Shown: positions 20,617 to 31,004, numbered from the stretch's first letter. The stretch is 52,950 nt of DNA from an uncultured Gemmiger sp. (GCA_934502625.1 CAKSUQ010000017.1:1-52950); one strand, 5' to 3'. Notes: generated from the sequence alone by a model not told the origin. Numbers and translations are program-made.

Positions 20617-22272
20617 ATGGCAAATACAATGCGCCACATCAACATCATCGGCCACCAAAACCCCGATACAGATTCGATCTGCTCGGCACTGGCATATGCG
20701 TGGCTGAAAAACCGGGGCAGCCTCGACGGCCTGTACGAGGCGCGCCGCGCCGGGCACGTCAACCGCGAGACCCAGTTTGTGCTGAATCATTTCGGCGTCG
20801 AAGCGCCGCGCCTCTGCACCGACGTCAGCCCCCAGATCAAGGACATCGACATCCGCAAGCAGCCCGGCATCAACGGCGAGATGAGCCTGCGCGCCGCGTG
20901 GAACCTGATGCGCGACGTCGAGATCGACACGCTCTGCATCGTCGACGGCGAGAACGAGCTGCAAGGCCTCATCACCATCAAGGACATTGCCGACGCGAAC
21001 ATGGACTTGTTTGACACGGCCGTGCTGGCCGCCGCAAACACCCGCTGCTCGAACGTTTTGGAGACGCTCGAAGCCGAGCTGATCGTCGGCACGGCCGACG
21101 CCCGCATCGACAGCGGCAATATCTGCATCGGTACCAGCCCCGAAATCATGGAGGAACTCGTCAAGCCCGGCGACATTGTCCTCGTCTCCAACCGGTACGA
21201 GACGCAGATGTGCGCCATCGACTGCGGCGCACAGGCCATCATCGTCTGCTGCGGCTCGGCGGTGCCCCGCACCATCGTCGCCCGCGCACAGGAAAAGGGC
21301 TGCGCCATCCTCGCCACGCCCTACGACACCTACGCGGCCGGGCGTCTCATCTCCACCGCCGCGCCGGTGCGGCACTTCATGCGCACCCACGACCTGCAAA
21401 AATTCAGCGTCAATACGCCGATTGATGACGCGAAAAAGGTCATGGCGAACGTCCGCCACCGCTATTTCCCGATTCTGGACGAAAACGGTAAGTACTGCGG
21501 CGTCGTCAGCAGACGTAACCTCTTGAACCTGCACCGCAAGCAGCTGATTTTGGTCGACCACAACGAGCGCACGCAGGCCGTCGACGGGCTGGAGCAGGCG
21601 GATATTCTGGAGATCATCGACCACCACCGCATCGGCAGCTTGGAGACGACGGGACCCGTCTACTTCCGCAACGTGCCGGTGGGCTGCACGGCGACGATTT
21701 TGTACCAGATGTATCAGGAGCAGGGCATGACGCCCAGCCGCGAGATCGCGGGGCTGCTGCTGTCGGCCATCTTGTCCGACACATTGGTCTTCCGCTCGCC
21801 GACGTCGACCCCGCAGGACGAGGCCGCCGCCAAGGCGCTGGCCGATATCGCGGGTGAGGACATCCCGACATATGCCGAGCAGATGTTTGAGGCAGGCGCC
21901 GACCTGACCGGCCGCACGGCAGAGGATGTGTTCAGCTCCGACTTCAAGGCGTTCAGCCGCGGCGACGTCAAGTTTGGCGTCGGCCAGTCGACCTATATGA
22001 CCGACAAGTCCCGCGCCGCCGCCGAGGCGCTGGTCGAGCCGTTCCTGCCCGAAGCGAGCCGCCGCGAGGGGCTGCCGCTGATCTTCTACATGTTCACCGA
22101 CATGAAGACCCAGAGCACCGACCTGATGTTCTACGGCCACGACGCCGAGGGCATCATCCGCGACGCCTTCCATGTCGAGCCGGAGGGCTGCATGGCAAAG
22201 CTGCCCGGCGTCGTCAGCCGCAAAAAGCAGCTGATCCCGCCCCTGCTGGCCGCGCTGCAGGCGAGGCAGTAA
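20617..22272 (+). CDS. ppaC: Manganese-dependent inorganic pyrophosphatase with CBS and DRTGG domains
   Basis: A 551-residue family II pyrophosphatase that hydrolyses pyrophosphate to phosphate. The DHH domain begins with GHQNPDTDSICSALAYAW and is interrupted by a regulatory insert of about 240 residues: a CBS motif (LQGLITIKDIADAN), a DRTGG-like stretch and a second CBS motif (NGKYCGVVSRRNLLNLHRK). The DHH domain resumes with DHNERTQAV and EIIDHHRIGS, then DHHA2. In this subfamily adenine nucleotides bind the CBS pair and tune activity. The start at 20617 follows AGAGAGGGAA. Confidence 0.93.
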   Translation: MANTMRHINIIGHQNPDTDSICSALAYAWLKNRGSLDGLYEARRAGHVNRETQFVLNHFGVEAPRLCTDVSPQIKDIDIRKQPGINGEMSLRAAWNLMRDVEIDTLCIVDGENELQGLITIKDIADANMDLFDTAVLAAANTRCSNVLETLEAELIVGTADARIDSGNICIGTSPEIMEELVKPGDIVLVSNRYETQMCAIDCGAQAIIVCCGSAVPRTIVARAQEKGCAILATPYDTYAAGRLISTAAPVRHFMRTHDLQKFSVNTPIDDAKKVMANVRHRYFPILDENGKYCGVVSRRNLLNLHRKQLILVDHNERTQAVDGLEQADILEIIDHHRIGSLETTGPVYFRNVPVGCTATILYQMYQEQGMTPSREIAGLLLSAILSDTLVFRSPTSTPQDEAAAKALADIAGEDIPTYAEQMFEAGADLTGRTAEDVFSSDFKAFSRGDVKFGVGQSTYMTDKSRAAAEALVEPFLPEASRREGLPLIFYMFTDMKTQSTDLMFYGHDAEGIIRDAFHVEPEGCMAKLPGVVSRKKQLIPPLLAALQARQ

Positions 22273-22402
22273 CAGGGCGGTGCCTTCGCGGAAGAGGAGG
22301 GGAGCCGCCCTCCGACAAAAAATCCGCGCGGAAACTTCCGTTACCCGTAGGGACGGCATATATGCCGTCCGTGCCGCGCTGCGGCAGCCACCAACATAAA
22401 AA

Positions 22403-22441
22403 ACGGACGCACGACCGGGGAGGTCGTGCGTCCGTTCTTTT
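22403..22441. terminator. Bidirectional terminator
   Basis: Arms ACGGACGCACGACC (22403-22416) and GGTCGTGCGTCCGT (22422-22435) with a 5-base loop and A/T runs on both sides. Shared by the convergent pyrophosphatase and acyltransferase genes. A GTAG-flanked palindrome, GGACGGCATATATGCCGTCC, lies upstream near 22352. Confidence 0.9.
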
Positions 22442-23440
22442 TTATGCCAATTTCTTGATTATCCTACTGGCCGGCTTACTCACCGCCATCAGCACCGCCG
22501 CCAGCGCGAAGCTGACGACCAGATACACCGGGAACATCCCGGCCAGCGATAATCCGTGCCCTTGCACGAACGGCAGGAACACCAGCGTCAGCAAAACATG
22601 ATGCACCAGATACACGCCGTAGCACCACCCGGCCAGCCGCCGCAGGGCGGGGCAGAACCGCCCCGGCACACGCTGCCCGGCGGCGTACACCGCCCAGAAC
22701 AGCACCGCCGCCAGCACCAACAGCACGGCCAGACGCGGCACTTCCTCCACCCGCAACAGCGGGCAGACCGCCAGCCCGATATACAGCCGATAGGACGGCC
22801 GGATGTCCTTTTTCAGCAGCGAGCCGAACCACACCCCCAGCGCGAACGCGGGCAGCCGCCCCAGCACCGTATGCCCGGCCTCCCACGGCGCGGGGCAGAC
22901 GAGCGGCCAGACGACGGTCAGCACCGCCATGCAGCCGCCCAGCACCCGGCGGCGCAGCGGTGTTTCCATGCACCACAACAGCAGCGGGAAAACGAGATAC
23001 AAAATCAGGATAACGCCCAAAAACCACTCGCCGATTTTGTAGAAAGTGACGGTCACGGGGGCAAGATACCCGTCCAGCCCCAGCACCGAAAATACTACGC
23101 GCCAGCGCGGAATGTCGGCGTTGTTGCCGTGCAGCACCTCGCCGTAAAGGAACAGCGCCGCAAACCCCAGCCAGAACGCCGGGTAGGTGGCCGCCGCGCG
23201 CCCTACAAAATAGCGCCGGGCGTCAAACCGTCCCTGCCATTGCAGGCAGAGCGCCGCGCCCGACAGCAGGAAAAACCACGCCAGCCCCAGCTCGACCCAG
23301 TCGGCCATGCCGCGCCCGATGAGCGCCGGCGGCACGGCAAAGCCCAGCCGCGCGGCCTCGATGCAATAGTGGTAGCACAGCACCGGCAGCAGTGCCGCCA
23401 GCCGCACCACGTCGAGGCCGGGGCGATAATTCTGCGGCAT
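22442..23440 (-). CDS. Acyltransferase family 3 membrane protein
   Basis: A 332-residue integral membrane protein with about ten hydrophobic segments. The N-terminus, GLDVVRLAALLPVLCYHY, matches the opening helix of acyltransferase-3 (OafA/YrhL) proteins with the catalytic-site His; WFFLLSGAALCLQW near residue 60 is another family block. Such enzymes move acyl groups onto surface glycans; the target here is unknown. Its ATG overlaps the stop of the upstream gene (TAATG), so translation is coupled. Confidence 0.82.
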   Translation of the reverse strand: MPQNYRPGLDVVRLAALLPVLCYHYCIEAARLGFAVPPALIGRGMADWVELGLAWFFLLSGAALCLQWQGRFDARRYFVGRAAATYPAFWLGFAALFLYGEVLHGNNADIPRWRVVFSVLGLDGYLAPVTVTFYKIGEWFLGVILILYLVFPLLLWCMETPLRRRVLGGCMAVLTVVWPLVCPAPWEAGHTVLGRLPAFALGVWFGSLLKKDIRPSYRLYIGLAVCPLLRVEEVPRLAVLLVLAAVLFWAVYAAGQRVPGRFCPALRRLAGWCYGVYLVHHVLLTLVFLPFVQGHGLSLAGMFPVYLVVSFALAAVLMAVSKPASRIIKKLA

Positions 23441-23919
23441 TACGCCGCGACCGCGCCGAAGGCGGAGACGCCCAGCAGGCTCAGCACGCCCATGATGCAG
23501 CCAGCAAGCAGCACGCCGCCCATGCAGGCGCGGACGCTGGACTTAAAGTCCATGTCCAGCAGGCTCGCGGCCAGCGTGCCCGTCCATGCGCCGGTGCCCG
23601 GCAGCGGGATGCCGACGAAGAGCAGCAGTGCCCACGGCAGGCCGCGCCCGGCGGTGGCCTTCAGCTTGGCACCGCCCTTGTGGCCTTTTTCAAGGCAGAA
23701 GGTGAAGAACTTGCCGATGACCGGCTTATCCGCACCCCACTCCAGCACCTTGCGGGCGAAGAAAAAGATGAACGGCACGGGGATCATGTTGCCGATGATG
23801 GCGATGATGTACACCTGCCACAGCGGCAGCCCCATTGCCACGCCCACGGGGATCGCGCCGCGCAGCTCGATCAGGGGCACCATCGAAATAAAGAAAACGC
23901 TCAGATATTTTGTCAGCAT
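23440..23919 (-). CDS. Small multidrug export protein (COG2426 family)
   Basis: A 159-residue membrane protein with about five hydrophobic segments. Marks of the family: MVPLIELRGAIPVGVAMGLP near the N-terminus and LLFVGIPLPGTGAWTGTL near residue 115. The family is named as putative small multidrug export, but its substrate is not well established. The start at 23919 follows GCGAGG; the longer frame to 23961 adds a charged leader that breaks the expected first helix. Followed by an overlapping acyltransferase gene. Confidence 0.85.
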   Translation of the reverse strand: MLTKYLSVFFISMVPLIELRGAIPVGVAMGLPLWQVYIIAIIGNMIPVPFIFFFARKVLEWGADKPVIGKFFTFCLEKGHKGGAKLKATAGRGLPWALLLFVGIPLPGTGAWTGTLAASLLDMDFKSSVRACMGGVLLAGCIMGVLSLLGVSAFGAVAA

Positions 23920-23967
23920 TTGAAAACCTCGCTTAGACGTTGAAACTGATGGTACAAACAAAGTGTA

Positions 23968-23996
23968 TTATACAAAATATTTATGCGGTTGGCAAG
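23968..23996 (-). promoter_or_regulatory. Promoter of the COG2426-acyltransferase operon
   Basis: Minus strand: TTGCCA, 17 bases, TATAAT. Confidence 0.85.
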
Positions 23997-24006
23997 GGGA
24001 GAAAAC

Positions 24007-24036
24007 AAAAAAAGGCTTCCCCCGCAGGGGAAGGCA
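24007..24036 (-). terminator. Terminator after the P-type ATPase
   Basis: Minus strand: GCCTTCCCC-TGC-GGGGGAAGCC, then a run of seven T. The stem resembles the joined ends of the element at 34717-34875. Confidence 0.88.
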
Positions 24037-24038
24037 GG

Positions 24039-26111
24039 TTAGTCCAACAAATTCGTCATGCTCTTCAAGCTGACGCCCAGCGTCGACGCGTTGTGCAGCA
24101 GGGCGGAGGTGGCAGGAGCCAAAACGCCCATCGCCCCCAGTACGATCAGGGTGCTGTTGAAGCTCATGATAAAGCGGTAGTTCGCACGGGTGCGCTTCTG
24201 CAGGCCGTTGGCGATGCTCTTCAAAATCACCAGCTCGCGCAGGCTGTCGGCGGCGATCGTAATATCCGCGATCTCGCGGGCGATGGCCGCGCCGTCGCTG
24301 ATGGCGATGCCGACGTCGGCGGCGGACAGGGCAGGCGAGTCGTTGATGCCGTCGCCCAACATGATGACGGTGTGCCCGGCGGCCTTCTCCTGCTCGACAA
24401 AGTTGGCCTTGTCTTCGGGCAGGACTTCCGCGTAGTAGGCGTCGACGCCGACCTGCTTCGCAATCACCGACGCCGTGCGGTCGTTGTCGCCGGTCATCAT
24501 GACAGCCTTGCGGATGCCTAAGTCCCGCAGCTGTTTCAGCACGTCGGCGGCCTCCTCGCGCAGGGGGTCGGCGATGCAGATGACACCGGCCAGCACACCG
24601 CCGATGGCCAGATACAGGAGGGAATATTCCGGCGGCAGCGCGTCAAATTTGTCGCACTCTGCCGTCGGGATGCAGCAGCCCTCGTCCTCAAAGACGAAGT
24701 GCTGGCTGCCGATGACGGCCTTCTCGCCGCCGATCTGGCTGGCGATGCCGTGGGCGACGACATACTGCACCTCGCTGTGCATCTCGTCGTGGCGGATGCC
24801 CTTGGCGGCGGCTGCCTGCACGACGGCGTTCGCCATCGAGTGCGGATAGTGCTCTTCCAAGCAAGCCGCGATCTGCAAAACTTCGTCCTCGGTGCGGGTG
24901 CCGAAGGGCACGACCTTCACGACGGTGGGGGTCGCGTGGGTCAGCGTGCCGGTCTTGTCAAAGACGATGGTGTCGGCGTTGGCAATGGCTTCGAGATACC
25001 TGCCGCCCTTGACCGTGATGTGGTAGCTGCCGCACTCGCGCATGGCGGACAGCACGGCCAGCGGCATCGACAGCTTCAGCGCACAGGAGAAGTCGACCAT
25101 CAAAATCGAGATGGCGCGGGTGACGTTGCGGGTCAGCGCGTAGGTCACGGCCGTGCCCAGCAGGCTGTAGGGCACCAGACGGTCGGCCAGCGCGGCGGCG
25201 CGGGTCTCGCTGGCGGATTTCAGCTTTTCGGAGTTTTCGATCATCTTGACGATCTGGTCGTAGCGGCCGTTGCCGGCCTGCTGCTCGACGGTCACGGCGA
25301 TCTGGCCTTCCTCGACGACGGTACCGGCGTAGACGACCGCGCCGTTCGCCTTGCGGACGGGCTCGGCCTCGCCGGTCAGCGACGCCTGATTGACGCTGGC
25401 TTCGCCCTCCAGCACCTTGCCGTCCAGCGGGATGACGTTGCCGGTGTGTACGACGATGGCGTCGCCCGCGCGGATCTGCGAGATCGGCACGAGGACTTCG
25501 CCCTCGGCGGTCTGCTGCCAGACGCGGTCAACATTCAGCGACATGCAGCGCGCCAGATCGCCCAGCGACTTTTTGCGCGTCCACTCTTCCAGCAATTCGC
25601 CCAGCCGCAGCAGGAACATGACGGAACCTGCCGTACCAAAGTCGCCCCGCAGCATCGAAACGCCGACGGACAGCGCGTCCAACACCTCGACCTGCAATTT
25701 GCGCCGCCAGATGCAGCGCAGGCCGCGGAAGATGTAGGGCACACTGCGCACCACGGTGTAGGCCATGCGCAGCGGCGCGGGCAGAAACAGCTTGCGCGCA
25801 AAGTGGAAGATCGTCATATTGACGAGCTTTTCCTGATATTCGCGGTTGACGGCGCGGGGGCTGTCGGCGGGCACCGCGGCCAGCGCCTCGACGTCGAAGC
25901 GGAACGCCGCAACGCCCTTGACGAGCCCGGCGCGGCTCTCGGTATAAACGATGACGACGTCGCAGGTGCGCTCGTACACGGTGGCGGTGCGCACGCCGGG
26001 CAGGTTCGTCAGATAATCCTGCAGCTGATCGGCCTCGGCCAGCGACATCCGCTTTTTGTTGAGATGCAGGCGGATCCGCCCCTTGCTCTCATGCAGAATA
26101 TTCCATTTCAT
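24039..26111 (-). CDS. Heavy-metal translocating P-type ATPase with SCALKL motif
   Basis: A 690-residue P1B-type pump. A short N-terminal region (LHESKGRIRLHLNKKRM) resembles a cysteine-less metal-binding fold. Next come the A-domain with GEAEPVRK, the phosphorylation site DKTGTLTHATP and the hinge GDGINDSPALSAADVG. The metal-site helix reads DFSCALKLSMPLAVLSAM: the usual CPC, SPC or TPC is replaced by SCA, so the substrate cannot be assigned by analogy with Cu, Zn or Co pumps. The ATG at 26111 follows GGGAGAG. A small DUF6110 gene precedes it in the same operon. Confidence 0.9.
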   Translation of the reverse strand: MKWNILHESKGRIRLHLNKKRMSLAEADQLQDYLTNLPGVRTATVYERTCDVVIVYTESRAGLVKGVAAFRFDVEALAAVPADSPRAVNREYQEKLVNMTIFHFARKLFLPAPLRMAYTVVRSVPYIFRGLRCIWRRKLQVEVLDALSVGVSMLRGDFGTAGSVMFLLRLGELLEEWTRKKSLGDLARCMSLNVDRVWQQTAEGEVLVPISQIRAGDAIVVHTGNVIPLDGKVLEGEASVNQASLTGEAEPVRKANGAVVYAGTVVEEGQIAVTVEQQAGNGRYDQIVKMIENSEKLKSASETRAAALADRLVPYSLLGTAVTYALTRNVTRAISILMVDFSCALKLSMPLAVLSAMRECGSYHITVKGGRYLEAIANADTIVFDKTGTLTHATPTVVKVVPFGTRTEDEVLQIAACLEEHYPHSMANAVVQAAAAKGIRHDEMHSEVQYVVAHGIASQIGGEKAVIGSQHFVFEDEGCCIPTAECDKFDALPPEYSLLYLAIGGVLAGVICIADPLREEAADVLKQLRDLGIRKAVMMTGDNDRTASVIAKQVGVDAYYAEVLPEDKANFVEQEKAAGHTVIMLGDGINDSPALSAADVGIAISDGAAIAREIADITIAADSLRELVILKSIANGLQKRTRANYRFIMSFNSTLIVLGAMGVLAPATSALLHNASTLGVSLKSMTNLLD

Positions 26112-26130
26112 TGTGATACTCTCCCAAAAC

Positions 26131-26160
26131 AAAAGCTGCCCGCAGAGGCAGGCAGCCTTG
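26131..26160 (-). terminator. Hairpin between the DUF6110 gene and the ATPase
   Basis: Minus strand: GGCTGCC and GGGCAGC pair with a short loop, followed by TTTTG. It may act as a partial terminator that sets the ratio of the two genes. Confidence 0.6.
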
Positions 26161-26173
26161 TGATGCTGTGAAA

Positions 26174-26446
26174 TTACTCGGCAGCCTTCTCCTCGGCGGC
26201 TTCGTCCTCGATGGCGGCGTCGTCCTCGGCGGCACGCTGCTCGTTGATCTCCTTGGCGTCGGCCAGAATGTCACCGCAGTTCTCCTGCAGGTTGGTGGCG
26301 GTCTTCATGACCTGATCCTTCATGCGCAGCACGGCGGCGGTGCACTGGGTGTACAGCTTCTTCGCGTCCTTGCTGGTCAGGATCTCGATACCGGCGGAAC
26401 CAAACAGCGCACCGCCTGCAAACAGACCAATCTTTGCCCAATTCAT
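26174..26446 (-). CDS. DUF6110 family small membrane-anchored protein
   Basis: A 90-residue protein. The N-terminus, WAKIGLFAGGALFGSAGIEI, is a glycine-rich membrane anchor; residues 25-65 are an amphipathic helix with two cysteines and the last 25 are strongly acidic (Glu/Asp/Ala). The family is found beside P1B-type ATPases, as here, and is presumed to assist them, perhaps as a metal carrier or regulator; this role is inference. First gene of the operon. Confidence 0.72.
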   Translation of the reverse strand: MNWAKIGLFAGGALFGSAGIEILTSKDAKKLYTQCTAAVLRMKDQVMKTATNLQENCGDILADAKEINEQRAAEDDAAIEDEAAEEKAAE

Positions 26447-26679
26447 AGTTCAAATCCCCTTTACTATAAAATGCGTGTAAAAAACGTATAAATTATGCCC
26501 AAACGGGCGAACCCTTAAGGTTTAAGCATTATTTTACAACGGTTAGTCATGGCTGGGTTAGACTGAAAAGACATACAGCATGCAGAACGGATTTTTCGAT
26601 GGGACGAAGAGTGGGCGGCTATGGCAACGCCCTACAGCACCGTAGGGGCGGATTCCATATCCGCCCGGTAATGCTGCCG
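26447..26679. other. Leader and upstream region of the DUF6110-ATPase operon
   Basis: No gene is seen. Two GGTTAG words lie in direct repeat at 26541-26546 and 26556-26561, followed by TC and AC. A GTAG-flanked palindrome (GGGCGGAT/ATCCGCCC) is at 26645-26665. No promoter with normal spacing could be fixed; a CATAAT near 26490 on the minus strand is the best -10 candidate. Confidence 0.5.
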
Positions 26680-27687
26680 TCATGCCGTGTGATTCGTCGC
26701 CACGGGGCAGGCGACGCGGCGCAGTTCTGTCGGGCGGCGGCCGGTGTGGCGGCGGAAGGCGGCGGCGAAACGGCTGGGGTCTTCGTACCCGACGCGGTGG
26801 GCGATCTCGGCCACGGGCAGGTCGCTTTCCCGCAGCAGTGCGGCGGCGGTGTCCATCCGCAGCCCGCGCAGATAGCTTGCCACGGGCACGCCGTACAGCG
26901 CCTTGAAGCAGATCTTCAGCGAGCTTTGCGACAGATGGAACCGCGCGGCCAGCTCCGGCAGGGTGATGCGGCTGCCCTGATGCGTCAGCAGGTAGTCGTG
27001 CGCCTGACGCGTATGCTCCAATTGTAAGCGGTCAAAGTAGGGCGTGCGGGGCGTGTCGGCCTCGGCATAGCGGCCGACCAGCGCGTCCCAATGCGCCAGC
27101 GCGGCGGCGGCCACGCGCGGGTCGTACATGACGCCGCTGTTGCGCTCGATCTCGCGGCGGCAGGCGGCGCTTGTCATGGCGGGGCGGTAGCTGCGGCTGC
27201 TCATCATCGCGTCGATGGAATCGGCCACGGCGATGATGCGGGAGCCAAGCGGGATGTCGCCGCCAGACAGCCCGTCGGGGTAGCCGCGGCCATCCCACCG
27301 CTCGTGGTGGTGGCGCACCAGCGCGGCAATTTCCTTAAAATCTTCGATTTTGCGCAGGATTTCATACCCGGTCACGGGATGGCGGCGCATCTCCTCCCAT
27401 TCGGGATTCGTCAGCGGCCCCGCTTTGCGCAGCACAGAATCGGGCACGGCGATCTTGCCGATGTCGTGCAGGTGGGCGGCCATGTGGACGAGGGTCGTCT
27501 CGCCCTCGCCCAATTCCAGCGCGGCGGCCAGCACCAGCACCATATCGGCCACGCGGTCGGAGTGCTTGGCCGTGTAGGCGTCGCGGGCGTCCATGGCGGC
27601 GACGATGCTCTCGATCAAATCGTGATATTGCATTAAATGGCTTGCGGTGTGCAGCGCGGCGTCCGGCTGCGGGATTTGGTTCGCCAT
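26680..27687 (-). CDS. HD-GYP phosphodiesterase fused to an AraC-type DNA-binding domain
   Basis: A 335-residue two-domain protein. Residues 20-190 are an HD-GYP domain with H42, the HD pair H74-D75 (HLHDIGKIAVPD), HHHERWDGRGYPDG at 126-139 and ADSIDAMMSSRSYR at 155-168; all the usual metal ligands and the GYP seem present, so hydrolysis of c-di-GMP or a related cyclic dinucleotide is likely. Residues 220-325 are an AraC domain: helix-turn-helix 1 at about 240-262 (LPELAARFHLSQSSLKICF) and 2 at about 288-312 (PVAEIAHRVGYEDPSRFAAAF). The two joined on one chain would make an enzyme-regulator. The gene is alone, divergent from MATE 2. A response to a nucleotide ligand is inference. Confidence 0.88.
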   Translation of the reverse strand: MANQIPQPDAALHTASHLMQYHDLIESIVAAMDARDAYTAKHSDRVADMVLVLAAALELGEGETTLVHMAAHLHDIGKIAVPDSVLRKAGPLTNPEWEEMRRHPVTGYEILRKIEDFKEIAALVRHHHERWDGRGYPDGLSGGDIPLGSRIIAVADSIDAMMSSRSYRPAMTSAACRREIERNSGVMYDPRVAAAALAHWDALVGRYAEADTPRTPYFDRLQLEHTRQAHDYLLTHQGSRITLPELAARFHLSQSSLKICFKALYGVPVASYLRGLRMDTAAALLRESDLPVAEIAHRVGYEDPSRFAAAFRRHTGRRPTELRRVACPVATNHTA

Positions 27688-27718
27688 GAACCGCGCCCCC
27701 TTTCTAAGACGGTGTTAA

Positions 27719-27772
27719 CATAGACTAACTGTTAGCTTAGACTATCTTATCGCAGTGCGCAAAATTTGTCAA
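27719..27772 (-). promoter_or_regulatory. HD-GYP/AraC promoter with direct repeats
   Basis: Minus strand: TTGACA (27772-27767), 17 bases, TAAGAT (27749-27744). Just downstream lie TAGTCTAAG (27744-27736) and TAGTCTATG (27727-27719), direct repeats 17 bases apart, a fitting layout for an AraC protein with two helix-turn-helix units. Between them is CTAAC-A-GTTAG. Confidence 0.72.
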
Positions 27773-27808
27773 GTCTGCCGCAAACATCTAGGAAGATTTG
27801 TACGAATG

Positions 27809-27817
27809 TGGTAAAAT
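27809..27817 (+). promoter_or_regulatory. MATE 2 promoter (extended -10)
   Basis: TGG plus TAAAAT at 27812-27817, about 30 bases before the start codon; no clear -35. Confidence 0.55.
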
Positions 27818-27846
27818 GCGAAGAGCTTTTAAGGAGGATTCCACCC

Positions 27847-29208
27847 ATGAAAAAACCAACCTCCGGCACGACCGATCTGACGACCGGGCGGCCGCTGACC
27901 CGCATATTGATTTTCGCGCTGCCGCTGGTGCTGGGCACGCTGTTCCAGCAGCTGTACAGCTTTGCCGATACCGTCATCGTCGGGCGGTGCCTTGGCACCG
28001 ACGCGCTGGCGGCGGTGGGCAGCACCTACTCGCTGAATTTTTTGATTTTGGGCTTTGTGCAGGGCGCGTGCGTCGGCTTCGGCATCCCGGTGGCCGAGGC
28101 CTTCGGTGCGAAAAGCCGCGACGACCTGCACCGCTACCTCTATAATGGCGCGCTGCTCTGCGTGGTGCTCAGCGTGGTTTTCACGGCGGCAACCACGCTG
28201 GGGGCTGCGCCGCTGCTGGCGTTCATCCACACCCCGGCGGATATATTTGCCGACGCAGCGCTGTATATTCGCGTTATCTTCCTTGGCATCCCGGCAACGG
28301 TCTTGTACAACTACTCGGCCAGCGTGCTGCGGTCGCTGGGGGATTCGCGCCACCCGTTCTATTTTTTGCTGGGGGCAAGTTTGCTGAATATCTGGCTGGA
28401 CTGGCTGCTCATCGTGCCCTGCGGCATGGGCATCGACGGCGCGGCCATCGCGACGGTGGCAAGCCAGCTGCTCAGCGGCGTGCTGTGTACGTGGTGGTTC
28501 TTTGCGAAGGTCGAGAACGTGCATTTCACGCGGGATGACCTACGTTTTTCCGCGCCCCACGCCAAGCGGCTGGCGGTCATCGGGCTGCCGATGGGGTTTG
28601 AGTATTCGGTCTCGGCTATCGGCGCAGTCGTCATGCAGGATGCCATCAATCTGATGGGCAGTGTCGCGGTGGCGGCGCAGACGGCGGGCGAGAAGATCCG
28701 CCAGATGTTCACCCTGCCGATGGAGAGCGTCGGCATGGCGATGGCGACCTATGTCGGCCAGAACCACGGTGCACACCGCACCGACCGCATCAAGCAGGGC
28801 ATCCGCGACGGCTGTCTGGTGCAGCTGGTCTACTGCGCGGCGGCGTGGGTGGTGATCTATTTCTGCAAGCCCTACGCCGTGGGGCTGGTGCTGGGCGACA
28901 CCGACCCGGCCGTGACGCAGGGCGCGCTGGAATATCTGACGGTCATCAGTGTGCTGTTCTGCTTCCACGGGCTGCTGATGGTCTTCCGCAACACGCTGCA
29001 GGGGCTGGGCTACAGCACGCAGGCGGTCATTTCCGGCGTGGGCGAGCTGGTTGGCCGCAGCGTCGGCGGCTGGCTGGCGGTGCATAGTCTGGGCTATTTC
29101 GGCATCTGCATCGCCAACCCGATCGCATGGGCGTTCGCGTTGGCCTATTGCGTGGTGATGGTGACGATAAAGTTGAAAAAAGAGGACGCCCCTGAAGCGG
29201 GCGTGTAG
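27847..29208 (+). CDS. MATE family efflux transporter (2)
   Basis: A 453-residue twelve-helix exporter of the MatE family. It opens with TTDLTTGRPL-like polar residues, then a helix and LFQQLYSFADTVIVGRCLG, a family mark; the second half begins near MGFEYSVSAIGAVVMQ with MATYVGQNHGAHRTDR. The ATG at 27847 follows AAGGAGG. Only about a third of its residues seem shared with the other two MATE proteins of the window, so it is not a recent duplicate. It is divergent from the HD-GYP/AraC gene and could be under its control (inference). Confidence 0.9.
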   Translation: MKKPTSGTTDLTTGRPLTRILIFALPLVLGTLFQQLYSFADTVIVGRCLGTDALAAVGSTYSLNFLILGFVQGACVGFGIPVAEAFGAKSRDDLHRYLYNGALLCVVLSVVFTAATTLGAAPLLAFIHTPADIFADAALYIRVIFLGIPATVLYNYSASVLRSLGDSRHPFYFLLGASLLNIWLDWLLIVPCGMGIDGAAIATVASQLLSGVLCTWWFFAKVENVHFTRDDLRFSAPHAKRLAVIGLPMGFEYSVSAIGAVVMQDAINLMGSVAVAAQTAGEKIRQMFTLPMESVGMAMATYVGQNHGAHRTDRIKQGIRDGCLVQLVYCAAAWVVIYFCKPYAVGLVLGDTDPAVTQGALEYLTVISVLFCFHGLLMVFRNTLQGLGYSTQAVISGVGELVGRSVGGWLAVHSLGYFGICIANPIAWAFALAYCVVMVTIKLKKEDAPEAGV

Positions 29209-29544
29209 GGCGGGGTGACCCCACCCCGCCGCGGGACGCTGCGGCAGGCAAACGGGCAATACCGGCAAACCCGCCCCTCATCCGGCGCTGCGCGCCACCT
29301 TCCCCCACGGGGGAAGGCTTTATGCTGTAGGGGTCGGCGTCCCCGACGACCCGTGGGGCGTTGCCGTAATTGCCCTTTCACGGGTCATACGTAGGGCGGC
29401 ATGCCCCCATGCCGCCGAGGGACGCTGCGGCAGCCGCAAAGTTCCACGGGCGCACACGCAGGTGCGCCCCTACGTCCGATGATACCGGTGGGGTGCCCCC
29501 GCTCTCTCAAAAATGTTCACCGCCCCAAATTCATCATCGATTTC
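29209..29544. repeat. Large palindrome mosaic between MATE 2 and eno
   Basis: A run of modules: GTAGGGCGGGGTGACCCC with its partner arm near 29206-29231, the right half of the element at 34717 (CCACCTTCCCCC then GGGGGAAGGC) near 29293-29320, GGGGTCGGCGTCCCCGACG near 29328, GGGCGGCATGCCCCCATGCC near 29395, and GGGCGCAC/GTGCGCCC with CTACG near 29450-29475. The block from about 29415 to 29485 nearly repeats 200-265. No gene is seen. Confidence 0.8.
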
Positions 29545-29577
29545 AGCCGTTCCCTGTGCGGAACGGCTGTTTTTTTG
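29545..29577 (+). terminator. Terminator upstream of eno
   Basis: AGCCGTTCC-CTGTGC-GGAACGGCT followed by GTTTTTTT. It closes the MATE 2 transcript and any read-through from the mosaic. Confidence 0.9.
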
Positions 29578-29583
29578 TACCTC

Positions 29584-31004
<1,421 letters not shown>

